The notes under the pieces are model-generated. The model searched no databases. It had not been told where the DNA came from and saw only the letters and a program-made list of their open reading frames with translations. Shown here piece by piece: positions 24,565 through 33,018 of a DNA stretch of 64,000 nucleotides. Source of the stretch: Methylacidimicrobium sp. AP8. Its GTDB lineage: Bacteria; Verrucomicrobiota; Verrucomicrobiia; Methylacidiphilales; Methylacidiphilaceae. Position 1 is the stretch's first letter. Every line of letters begins with the position of its first letter. The position numbers and the translations under genes are program-made. Location: the NCBI RefSeq assembly GCF_903064525.1, contig NZ_LR797830.1, positions 1,798,001 through 1,862,000 on the forward strand, read 5' to 3'.

Positions 24565-25704
24565 ATGAGCGATACGGCGAGTGCGCAGAAGGCCGTAAGC
24601 GGGTTGGAAGGGATCGCCGCGGGAGAGACGGCCCTGAGCACTGTCGGCAAGGAGGGACTCGACCTCACCTATCGGGGCTATTCGATTCGGGACCTGGCGG
24701 AGCAAGCCTCCTTCGAGGAAGTGATCTACCTCCTGCTCTACGGGAAGCTGCCCGCACGGGCCGACTTGGACCGCTACCGGAGCCTGCTGATCAGCTTGCG
24801 GGACCTTCCCACCCCGCTCCGAGTGATCCTGGAGCAGCTCCCTCCTACGGCCAACCCGGTGGACGTCCTGCGGACGGGCTGCTCCGCCCTGGGTACCCTA
24901 GAGCCGGAAGAAGACGGTCGCGACGCTCATGCGATCGCCAACCGGCTCTGCGCCTCCTTTCCTTCGATGCTCCTCTACTGGTTTCACTTCCACCGCAACG
25001 GCCGGCGGATCGAGACGCGGGCGGAAGCACATCCGACCGTTGCCGAACAGTTTCTCTACCTGCTCCACGGCGTCCCCCCTTCGGCGCTGCACGCGCGGGC
25101 CCTCGATACCGCTTTCATCCTCCACGCCGAGCACGAGTTCAACGCGTCGACCTTCACCTGCCGGGTGATCATTTCGACTCTTTCGGACTCCTACTCGGCC
25201 ATCACCGGCGGAATCGGGGCGCTACGCGGACCCTTGCACGGAGGAGCCGACGAGGGCGCGATGAAGCTCCTGGAACGGTTTTCCTCGCCCGACGAGGCGG
25301 AGGTGGGCATCCGGAAGATGCTCGCGAAAAAGGAGAAGATCCTGGGCTTCGGCCATCGGGTCTACAAGCACGGCGACCCTCGCGCTCCGATCATCAAAGG
25401 GTTGGCGAAGCAGCTGGCCGAGGAAGCAGGCGATCGTCGGCTCTTTCCCATCGCCGAGCGGATCGAAAAGCTGCTCTATTCGGAGAAGGGTCTCTATCCC
25501 AACATCGATTTTTACAGCGCGCTGGCTTATCACTTCCTCGGCATTCCGACCTTCCTCTTTACCCCACTCTTCGTGATCGCCCGGACGTCCGGCTGGTCCG
25601 CCCACATTCTCGAGCAGCGGGCCCACAACCGGCTTATCCGGCCGGTGGCCGTCTACACCGGCCCGGCGCCGCGGCCGTTCCCGGCCATCGACCAGCGATC
25701 CTGA
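24565..25704 (+). CDS. gltA: citrate synthase (short, type II / 2-methylcitrate synthase-like)
   Basis: Condenses oxaloacetate with acetyl-CoA in the TCA cycle. The 379-residue protein is of the short Gram-positive/archaeal-like class, without the N-terminal extension of E. coli GltA. Catalytic residues are visible in LHAEHEFNASTFTCRV (His), GALRGPLHGGADEGAM (His) and the Asp of NIDFYSALAY; the oxaloacetate site GFGHRVYK is present. ATG 24565 has GGAG upstream and matches the family start; the longer frame to 24382 is not conserved. A methylcitrate synthase cannot be excluded, but no prp genes are near. Confidence 0.93.
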   Translation: MSDTASAQKAVSGLEGIAAGETALSTVGKEGLDLTYRGYSIRDLAEQASFEEVIYLLLYGKLPARADLDRYRSLLISLRDLPTPLRVILEQLPPTANPVDVLRTGCSALGTLEPEEDGRDAHAIANRLCASFPSMLLYWFHFHRNGRRIETRAEAHPTVAEQFLYLLHGVPPSALHARALDTAFILHAEHEFNASTFTCRVIISTLSDSYSAITGGIGALRGPLHGGADEGAMKLLERFSSPDEAEVGIRKMLAKKEKILGFGHRVYKHGDPRAPIIKGLAKQLAEEAGDRRLFPIAERIEKLLYSEKGLYPNIDFYSALAYHFLGIPTFLFTPLFVIARTSGWSAHILEQRAHNRLIRPVAVYTGPAPRPFPAIDQRS

Positions 25705-25804
25705 CCGTTTTCCCTGGTAGAGACCCCCTCCCCGTAGATCGAAAGTGCCCCCCTCTCGGTCGACCGCCTCCGCCGCCCCCTTCGCAGCTGAGGCCGTCAT
25801 CCCC

Positions 25805-27814
25805 ATGCAGACCAATCCGTACTGGCCGGCGATCACCGTCGACCCGCGCAAGCTCGACGCCGCCTGGCGGCCGCTTTTCGATGACGCGCTGGCGCGAGTG
25901 TCAGCCGAGTTCGCCGCGCGCTTCCCGGAGCCGGAAGGCGGGTGGCCGCCGGGCAGCACTCGGCTTCGGGGCCGACCCGCGCTTTTTCTGGGCGCTCCGG
26001 CCGGAGGAGCCGGGATGACCACCTTCCTCGGAACCCTGTTCCGGAAGCTGGAGGGCAAGGCCCTGCCGATCTACGTCCGCCCCTTCCGCAACCCACTCGG
26101 CCCCTGGAAGGCGCTGCTCGAGGCGATCGGCCGGGAGATGAGGCTCCCCGACCGCCCGGGCGCTATCCGTCCTTGGCCCGAGGAGCCGACCCGGATCCAG
26201 GTTTTCGCCAACGACATTCTCGGCTCGCTCGCCTCCCGGCTCGTCAGCCAAGGCCTGATCCGCGATTCCCGCCTCCGCTCCGCGGTCCGCTTCCTGCGCC
26301 GCCATTCCGCCAAGGTCTTGCTCGAAGGCCTGGTTCCGGAGTGGGTGCAATGGCTCCGCCTCAACTTCGCGCGGATCGTTCCGGCTGCCGAGGAGCTGCT
26401 TTCGGAGCTTGGACCGTGGGCAAGCCCGCCGCAGAATTGGCTTTGGGCGATCCACGGGCTGGCGGTGCGGACCGAAGACCGCGTCGTTCAAGATGCCTGC
26501 CGCCGGTGGGCTTTCGGCGAGCCCATCGATTGGGCTCAGGCCGTTCGTGCTAACCTCGCCGTCGCCCCGAGCGAAGGAGCGGGGGAGCGCCTCGGGGAGG
26601 ACGAGAGCCGTTGCCGGGGCCGCGTCGAGGATCTGCTGCGGCTGAGCCTCTTCTCGAAGCCTTTCCTGCTCGCCTTCGACAATGCGGACGCTTGGGGGAC
26701 CGAGCCGGCGCTCGCCATGGCCGCGGGCCGCCTTTTCGAGGAGTTGCAGGAGGCTCCGCCGGCCTTCGTCCTGATAGGGGCCCATAGCGGCCGATGGGTC
26801 CGCTCGGTTCTCCCGCACTGGTCCCCAAGGCAGCGAAGCCGCCTTTCCCCCCTTCCGCCGCTTCGCGAGGTCGCAATGCCGGAAGCCGCGGACCTCTTGG
26901 CGGAGAGAAGCCTGTCGTCGGCGGGGCGCCCCGCGCGCGCCGTCCCCGAATGGATCGGGGCGGCCTACCGGGACCGGGAGTCCTTGCCCGTCCGGTGTCT
27001 GCTTCTCGCCTGTGCCCTCCGTTGGGACGAAGAGCACGGGCTTGGCCAGGCGGCGCCTTCCCCCGCCGTCCGGTGGTTCCGCGACTGCCGGCTGCAGTGG
27101 GAGATCGCCGGCCTCGATCTCCCCTACCGGTGGATCGCCGAATGGGCGCTCCTTCCCCCGGAGCCGCCGGCCGATTTTTTGTGGCGGCGGGAGGAAACCG
27201 GCCCCCTCGGTCTCCTTTGCGCGCGCCGGACGCTGCCGGAAACCGATCTCTTGCTCTTCCCCCAGCCGGAGATCCCCGGAACCGGCATCCAAGCTTTGCA
27301 GGCCTTCCTCGAGAACGCGGCCGCCGCCGCCGAAGGCCGTTCCCTTGCCGCCTTCGGCCTGCTCCCTGCGCGGGCCGACCCCTCCCGCCGGGGCGCCTCC
27401 GGGGAAGGGAGGTCCGGCTTGCCGCTCTTGCACGTTCCCGCCGAGCCGTTCCTCGATCTGGCCGCCGCCGTCTCCCTCGCGATCGCCTTCCGCCGGGAGG
27501 AGGGCGCCACGCCGGCCGAGGAAGAGGCTCGCGCCCGGGCCGAGGAGATCCTCGCTTCCTGGCGCGCCCAGCTGCCGGCGCCTGCTCCCCCCGCTGCCGG
27601 CAGCCGCCGGGCCGAGGAACTCACGCTACCGCTCCTCGAGGCGATCCGCGACGCGGTGCGCGCCCGGCAGGCCCTCCCCTTGAGCGAGCTCCAGGATCGC
27701 ATGCCCCGGCGGATCGGCCGCGCGCAGGCGCTCTCCTCCGTCGCCGTCCTTTCCGAGGTTCAAGTGCGGACGGGGGCAACGCCCGAGCCCATCTTTTGCT
27801 GGCAGCCGGCCTAG
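25805..27814 (+). CDS. large AAA+/STAND-like ATPase homologue with a degenerate Walker A motif, function unknown
   Basis: A 669-residue soluble protein without signal or membrane segments. A P-loop-like stretch ALFLGAPAGGAGMTTFLGTL (about 60-79) follows the hhhhGxxxxGxxx(S/T) layout, but the invariant Lys is replaced by Met71. A Walker B-like LLAFDNAD (about 287-294) and a sensor-like FVLIGAHSG follow. The C terminus (about 610-669) could be a small winged helix. The overall plan recalls KAP/STAND regulators that hold a target-specific region behind an NTPase core. The gene is not in an obvious operon and is bordered downstream by transposon debris. I do not recognise a named family. Confidence 0.7.
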   Translation: MQTNPYWPAITVDPRKLDAAWRPLFDDALARVSAEFAARFPEPEGGWPPGSTRLRGRPALFLGAPAGGAGMTTFLGTLFRKLEGKALPIYVRPFRNPLGPWKALLEAIGREMRLPDRPGAIRPWPEEPTRIQVFANDILGSLASRLVSQGLIRDSRLRSAVRFLRRHSAKVLLEGLVPEWVQWLRLNFARIVPAAEELLSELGPWASPPQNWLWAIHGLAVRTEDRVVQDACRRWAFGEPIDWAQAVRANLAVAPSEGAGERLGEDESRCRGRVEDLLRLSLFSKPFLLAFDNADAWGTEPALAMAAGRLFEELQEAPPAFVLIGAHSGRWVRSVLPHWSPRQRSRLSPLPPLREVAMPEAADLLAERSLSSAGRPARAVPEWIGAAYRDRESLPVRCLLLACALRWDEEHGLGQAAPSPAVRWFRDCRLQWEIAGLDLPYRWIAEWALLPPEPPADFLWRREETGPLGLLCARRTLPETDLLLFPQPEIPGTGIQALQAFLENAAAAAEGRSLAAFGLLPARADPSRRGASGEGRSGLPLLHVPAEPFLDLAAAVSLAIAFRREEGATPAEEEARARAEEILASWRAQLPAPAPPAAGSRRAEELTLPLLEAIRDAVRARQALPLSELQDRMPRRIGRAQALSSVAVLSEVQVRTGATPEPIFCWQPA

Positions 27815-27825
27815 GCCGCGGCCGC

Positions 27826-27842
27826 TAGCGGCCATTTCTCAC
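27826..27842 (+). repeat. single copy of the MITE terminal repeat (TAGCGGCCATTTCTCAC)
   Basis: These 17 bases are identical to the left end of the foldback element at 46541. They begin 11 bases after the stop of the ATPase gene and lie about 210 bases before the 3' end of the IS1380-like transposase remnant, so they may mark an end of that or another mobile element. No inverted partner was found on the far side of the remnants. Confidence 0.6.
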
Positions 27843-28054
27843 CAGTGCGAGCTTTCGCGGGAGAGAGGTGCCGGTTGAGTCGCTTGCGAGCAGTTCCGGC
27901 CGCGCAGAGCTCTTCATGAGGCAGGATCGAGCAAGATTTTCATTCGATTTGCCTTAACGCGAGCGCTGCAAAGCGCAAAAAGCCGGTTGTGGAGCAAGGC
28001 TCCGCCCGATCGTAGGCTTTGCGGAAGGAGAAGAGGTGGGGTTTTGATACCTGC

Positions 28055-28815
28055 TCAACAACGCAGCACTCGGAAGACGTGAGTAAAGAGGCTCTTCCAA
28101 GGATAGGCGCTACTCATCGAGAGGAAGACGCGGCGGACGCTGACTCGGACCAGCGTGCCGATCTTAAAGAGCTTGAGCCGTAGGGTGTCGACCTGGGCCT
28201 CGGCCCAGTCCGTTCCTCGCAGAGCCAGCCGTCGCAGCGCTTCGACCAGGGTGTAAGCGAGAGCCGAGAAGTAGAGGCGAAGTTGGTTGCTGGCCATTTG
28301 CGCGGTCGAGAGCCGGTCGGCAAAGAGGTAGAGTTGTTCCTTAATCCGATTCTCCATGTCGCCACGAGCACAGTAGAGCTTCTCGTAAAGGTTTTGGGCG
28401 GGCCACTCCTCGGTGGAGAGAGAGGTCACGACAAAGCGCGGATTCTCCCCTCTTTCCAGGTACTCGGCTTTGGCGACCACCCGGCGCTCCCTCGACCAGC
28501 TGCTCAAGGTGCGGTAGGCAAACTCGGTAAAGAAGCGGGCCGGCTTGCCACTCGACTCGTGCAGACGACGGGCTTGCTCCATCGACCCCTGAATGGTCCG
28601 GCACAAGCGCTCGTTGCGGGCCAAGCCGAAGAGGTAGTCGACTTGATTGGCTTCGCACCAAGCCATGATCTCTTCCCGGCAGAAGCCCGAATCGGCCCGG
28701 ACCACGATCCGGACTCCGGGCCAACGGGTACGGAGTTGTTCCACGATCCGGCTCACCTCCGTAAGGGAGCCCGCCGACGCATCCTGGTTCGATGGCCGAA
28801 GCCGGACGCCAAGGA
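28055..28815 (-). pseudogene. IS1380-family transposase, C-terminal remnant
   Basis: About 250 residues of a DDE transposase are open here, ending at 28055. They include LGVRLRPSNQDASAGSL, RIVVRADSGFCREEIMAWCE, VDYLFGLARN, and the late YCARGDMENRIKEQL motif with the catalytic Glu, all typical of IS1380 elements. The N-terminal 40-50% of a normal roughly 440-residue transposase is missing: at about 28810 it runs into an oppositely oriented IS1182-like fragment. It cannot be active. Confidence 0.85.
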
Positions 28816-29490
28816 GTTGACGTGGATGCGGAAGGGAGTGCCTTGGTGCTTTCGGCTCGGGTGAGTGTGTGCGCCAACGATGCCGGCGAGTTGGAAGCCG
28901 ACGTGCGGGCCATTCCTACGGAAGCCGGTCGGGTCCGTGCGGTGCTGGTAGACACGGGGTATACCAATGGCGAACAGGTCGAGGCTCTGCAGGCGGAGGG
29001 AATCGAAGTCTACTGTCCGATGAGGGCTGAAGCTCTGGAATGCCGCCGGCGATACGAGTTCCGGCCCACCGATCGTCGACGGGAGAAGCCCGTGGAATAT
29101 ACCGCCCCGTGGAGACGCAAGATGGTTGAGAAGCTCGCCAGTCCGGAAGGCCGCCGCCTCTATGCTCGACGCAAGCAGACGGTCGAACCGGTCTTTGGCA
29201 TCATCAAATCGGTAATGGGCTTCCGGGCGTTTCGGCTCCGCGGGCAAGCCAAAGTCCAGGGCGAATGGTCGTTGGTCTGCTTGGCGTACAACTTCAAGCG
29301 ACTTTGGAAGCTTGGGGGAGCCCGCAAGCCCGGTTCCCTTCCGATTGGATCCCTATGGTCGCTCTCCGCCGGAAAAACGGTCGTCGCATTGTCTTGGTTT
29401 TTAGGATTCCCGAGACAATCGCTCCCCATGCCGCATCGGACCGTCGCCGCATCGCGGCAAACTCTCGTACTAAGGCCGACAGGCTGCTAG
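28808..29490 (+). pseudogene. IS1182-family (IS5-like) transposase, C-terminal remnant
   Basis: The frame carries the second half of an IS1182-type transposase: QGVDVDAEGSALVLSARVSV, VLVDTGYTNGEQVEAL with the second catalytic Asp, and the Glu motif RRKQTVEPVFGIIKSVMGFR followed by VCLAYNFKRLW. The first half is absent. The sequence GACAGGCTGCTAG at 29478-29490 looks like the right inverted end of such elements, so the remnant probably ends there, exactly where the TPR gene's stop codon lies. Confidence 0.82.
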
Positions 29491-31013
29491 GAGCCTTCCT
29501 CGAAGAGGAAGTGATCCCGGCGGAGCCGGTTGACCGTCTCGTGGAACTCCTCCCGGGTAGGCCCGCCCAGCTTCTCCATCTTGCGGTAGATGCTCACCGC
29601 CCCCCGCCAATCCTGGGCTTTCTCCTTGAGGGCGGCCGCTTGGATCCCTGCTTCGATCCGCCAGCGGATCTCGGGCGCGCTCCGCTTCTCCGGCCTCTCC
29701 TTGGTCGACTCCAAGCGGCCGTCGAGAACGTCGAGGAAGACCGCCAGGGCGTCCTCCTCCCGGCCCTGCTTTTCCAAGCAGACCCCTTGCTTGAACCCCG
29801 CCTCGTCGCGCTCTGACGGATCCGCCCCTTTTTCCTTGAGGACTGCGGCGTACACCTTCGCCGCCTCCCCGAAGAGCTTCGCGTCCGCCGCCCCCTGCGC
29901 AAAGAGGCAGTCCCCTTTGCGCAGCAGGGCTTCGGTCCGGATCGGCCCGGAGTCGCTCTCCTCCAACGCCGCGTCGAAAAGGAGGATCGCGTTGGCGTAT
30001 TCGCCGAGATCCTGATCGATCTTCCCTTGCAGGAGCCTCGCCTCCGCCTTCCAAGAGGAGCTCTCGGGGATACGATCCAAGAGATGGAGAGCCTCCACCA
30101 GGTCATGCCGGCCGATCGCGGCCTTGGCCGCCCAGTAATACGCCGAGTCGGCCAAAGCGTTCTGGGGGTAGTCCTGCGCCAGGCGTTCGAAGCTCGCCTG
30201 CGCGTCCGCGTAGTCCTGGGCATTGTAGTAGAATTGCGCCGCCCCGAAGAGTGCCTTCGGAGCCAGGGAGCCGGCCGCCTTGTCGGATGCCAGATCGGCC
30301 AACCGCTGCCTCGCCTCCGCCTCGCTCAGCTTTCCGCACCGGTAGCCGGCGAAGGCTCCCCGGTAGATCGCCTCGGGCACAAGCGGATCCCCCGGGTAGT
30401 TCCGAACCAGCCGCTCGTATTCCGCAAACGCTCTGGCCTCCTCTCCGGATTCCTCGTGGAGGGTGGCCAGCTGCATCAGGAACCGGGGATGGGAGGAGCG
30501 GAGCGCCGGCTCCCGGAGCCCTTCTTCCAGCGCTTCCTCCGCCTCTTTCCCCCGCCCGAGCTCCTGCAAGAGCGCCGCTTCGAGCAGCAGCAGCCGTCCC
30601 CGCAAGGGGCTCCCGGGGAAACGTTCGACGAAGGCCTTCCTCGCCTTCCGGAACTCCTCGAGCCTCTTTTCGCGGGCCAGCGCGATCAGCCGGTTGAAGA
30701 AGCTCTCCTGCGCGAAGACGCCGGCCGCTTCCGCGGCCCGGAACTTTTCCTCGGCAGTGGCGGCGTCGCCCCGGGCCAGCGCGATCTCCCCCAGGCGGTA
30801 GGCCGAATAGGGAGCCAGCTCTCCGCCGCCCTTCTCGACCTGGCGGAAGGCGCGGGCGGCGGCCTCCCATGCCCCGTCCTCCTGGTAAAGTCGTCCGAGC
30901 GTATAACAGATGCTCCCCTCAGGCTTGGGTCCGAGCTTCCGTCTGCCGGCCTCCTCCAGGAGGGCCTTGGCCCCCTCCCTGTCGCCGCTTTCCGCCCGCG
31001 CCTGCGCCGTCAC
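29487..31013 (-). CDS. TPR-repeat protein, 3' part of a frameshifted gene
   Basis: A 508-residue run of tetratricopeptide repeats (for example ALARGDAATAEEKFRAAEA, KALFGAAQFYYNAQDYADA, LGEYANAILLFDAALEE), without its own signal peptide. Its GTG at 31013 overlaps the stop of the preceding TPR frame by four bases. In this frame the sequence stays protein-like upstream of that GTG ([18 protein letters not shown]), so the two frames most likely form one gene broken by a one-base indel in the G-rich run near 31040-31060. The stop TAG (29487-29489) lies in the IS1182 end, so the C terminus may also be truncated. It is probably a periplasmic scaffold. Confidence 0.75.
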   Translation of the reverse strand: MTAQARAESGDREGAKALLEEAGRRKLGPKPEGSICYTLGRLYQEDGAWEAAARAFRQVEKGGGELAPYSAYRLGEIALARGDAATAEEKFRAAEAAGVFAQESFFNRLIALAREKRLEEFRKARKAFVERFPGSPLRGRLLLLEAALLQELGRGKEAEEALEEGLREPALRSSHPRFLMQLATLHEESGEEARAFAEYERLVRNYPGDPLVPEAIYRGAFAGYRCGKLSEAEARQRLADLASDKAAGSLAPKALFGAAQFYYNAQDYADAQASFERLAQDYPQNALADSAYYWAAKAAIGRHDLVEALHLLDRIPESSSWKAEARLLQGKIDQDLGEYANAILLFDAALEESDSGPIRTEALLRKGDCLFAQGAADAKLFGEAAKVYAAVLKEKGADPSERDEAGFKQGVCLEKQGREEDALAVFLDVLDGRLESTKERPEKRSAPEIRWRIEAGIQAAALKEKAQDWRGAVSIYRKMEKLGGPTREEFHETVNRLRRDHFLFEEGS

Positions 31014-32020
31014 AAAGAGCAGCCGCCCCTCCTCTGCGGGATCCCGCCCCTCCCCGGCAGCTCCGCGAGCTTCTTTTCGGCTTCCGGAAGGCGTTGGAGC
31101 GACGCTGCGCTCTGCAAGTAGCGCTCGCCGGCCCGCAGCCGGAGAATCGGCTCCTTCTCGAGCGCCAGCGCCCGCTCGAAGGCGTTCATCGCCTTGCCGG
31201 TCTCGCCCAGCTTCTCATAGGTCTCTCCCAAGCCGAACCAGGCCAGGGCGAGCAGTTCCTGCGGAGCCCGTCCCGCCCGCACCACCGCCTCGTAGAGCGC
31301 AACGGCGCGGGAGGGGTCCTCCTCCCGCCGCAGCTCGGCCAGCCAGAAGCGCGCCTCGCAGAAGGCCTCGTCCATCCGGTCGTCTTCCCGCACCATCTGC
31401 GCCAAGAGGGACTCTGCGTCTTCGCGGCGCCCGAGGGAGAGGGCCATCCGGGCGAGCAGCAGAAGCGCATGCGTCCGCGGGCCGCCGGCCGAACCCCGCG
31501 CCAGCGCTTGCCAGACCGCTTCCGCTTCCCGCACCTTCCCCGCCCGCCACAGGCACCAGCCGAGAGCCAGCCGCGCCCGCTGGGCGAGGGAGGCGGGGAG
31601 CGGCCCGGCGAGGGCGGCCCGATAGTTGGGGATGGCCTCGGACCACCGTTCTAAGGCGCAAAGGCATTCGGCCCGCCAGAAGAAGGCTTCCTCCGCCGCG
31701 GCCTTCGGCAGCCGGTTCGACCCGACCGGAGCGAGCAATTCCTCCGCCGCCCGGTACCTCCCGAGGAAATAGAGCGCTTTGGCCTCGAGCAGCGCGGCAC
31801 TCGCCGAAAGGGGGCTGCCGGGAAACCGCTTCCGAAAACGCTCGACCTCCTGGACGCAGCGATCGAAGAGCCCGTCCTCGAACGCGGTGAGCGCCGGCGT
31901 GAGGACCTCCTCCTGCGCCCCGGCCCGGCCCAGGACGCCCGCCCAGCCAAGCAATGTCAGGGCGACGCCGAAGAGGACCCGCCCGAAGCCGACCCTCAGG
32001 AACCTTCGTCTCTGTTTCAT
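31010..32020 (-). CDS. exported TPR-repeat protein, 5' part of a frameshifted gene
   Basis: A 336-residue product with a signal peptide (about residues 13-36, ending GRAGAQE) and TPR units starting at [20 protein letters not shown], similar to outer-membrane-assembly or gliding-type TPR proteins. The last 15 residues after LAELPG are atypical, marking the frameshift into the downstream frame. Together with the 3' part the intact protein would have about 840 residues. It begins with an ATGA overlap on the uvrA stop, implying coupling to uvrA. Confidence 0.78.
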   Translation of the reverse strand: MKQRRRFLRVGFGRVLFGVALTLLGWAGVLGRAGAQEEVLTPALTAFEDGLFDRCVQEVERFRKRFPGSPLSASAALLEAKALYFLGRYRAAEELLAPVGSNRLPKAAAEEAFFWRAECLCALERWSEAIPNYRAALAGPLPASLAQRARLALGWCLWRAGKVREAEAVWQALARGSAGGPRTHALLLLARMALSLGRREDAESLLAQMVREDDRMDEAFCEARFWLAELRREEDPSRAVALYEAVVRAGRAPQELLALAWFGLGETYEKLGETGKAMNAFERALALEKEPILRLRAGERYLQSAASLQRLPEAEKKLAELPGRGGIPQRRGGCSL

Positions 32021-33018
32021 GCTCCCCCGGCCCGCGCCGCCTCTCTCTGCTCGCGGAGGAACCGGCCCGTCCAGCTCGCGGAAACTGCGGCCACCTGGGC
32101 GGGACTACCTTGGGCGACGATCCGCCCGCCCCCCTCGCCCCCTTCCGGGCCCAGGTCGATCAGGTAGTCGACCCGCTGCAGCACGCGCAGGTTGTGCTCG
32201 ATCAGAATGATCGTGTTGCCCGCGTCCCGCAACTCGATTAGGACCTCCATCAGCGTTTCGATGTCGGCCAGGTGGAGTCCGGTCGTCGGCTCGTCCAGGA
32301 TGTAGAGCGTTTTGGCCGATGCCGGCCGGCCCAGCTCGGCTGCCAGCTTCAGCCGCTGGGCCTCCCCGCCGGAGAGGCTCGTCGCCGATTGGCCGAGCCG
32401 GAGATAGCCGAGCCCGACCCGCGCGAGCATCTCCAGCTTCCCCGCAACGGCGGGAACCGCGCGAAAAAAATCGCGCCCCTCGTCGACCGTCATCTCGAGT
32501 ACCTCTGCGATGCTTTTCCCCCGATAGGTGACTTCCAGGGTCTCCCGGTTGAACCGTTTCCCCCCGCACGACTGGCACGGAACGTAGACCGGGGGCAGGA
32601 AGCTCATCTCGACCTCGATCACCCCCTGACCCTGGCAGCGCTCGCACCGCCCGCCGGGGACGTTGCAGCTGAACCGCTCCGGCCCGTAGCCCCGCACCCG
32701 GGCGGCGGGGAGCCGGGAGAAGAGCATTCGGATCTCCTGAAAGGCTCCCGAGAAGGTCAAGGGATTCGAGCGCGGCGAGCGCCCGATCGGCGTCTGATCG
32801 ATGACGACCAGCCGGTCCAGCGCCTCGGCGCCCTCGATCCGGTCGTGGGCCCCCGGCTCGGTGTGCGCGCCGTGCAGCCGCCGCTGCAAGGCCCGGCAGA
32901 GCACGTCGTTGACGAGGGTGCTCTTGCCCGAGCCGCTCACTCCGGACACCGCTGTCAGACATCCGAGCGGGAAGGCCACCGTGATGTTCTGGAGGTTGTT
33001 GGCCCGGGCCCCGACCAC
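32017..33018 (-). CDS. uvrA: UvrA excinuclease subunit, C-terminal part (frameshifted from the N-terminal part)
   Basis: This 333-residue frame carries the second ABC ATPase of UvrA: Walker [10 protein letters not shown] (26-34), the zinc finger with [15 protein letters not shown] and CQSCGGKRF, the ABC signature [13 protein letters not shown], Walker [13 protein letters not shown] and the H-loop LIEHNLRVL. It continues the N-terminal frame without gap or loss once a single base is shifted near 33040, so the two pieces are one gene. Whether this is a real inactivating mutation or an assembly error cannot be told here. Confidence 0.9.
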   Translation of the reverse strand: MVGARANNLQNITVAFPLGCLTAVSGVSGSGKSTLVNDVLCRALQRRLHGAHTEPGAHDRIEGAEALDRLVVIDQTPIGRSPRSNPLTFSGAFQEIRMLFSRLPAARVRGYGPERFSCNVPGGRCERCQGQGVIEVEMSFLPPVYVPCQSCGGKRFNRETLEVTYRGKSIAEVLEMTVDEGRDFFRAVPAVAGKLEMLARVGLGYLRLGQSATSLSGGEAQRLKLAAELGRPASAKTLYILDEPTTGLHLADIETLMEVLIELRDAGNTIILIEHNLRVLQRVDYLIDLGPEGGEGGGRIVAQGSPAQVAAVSASWTGRFLREQREAARAGGA

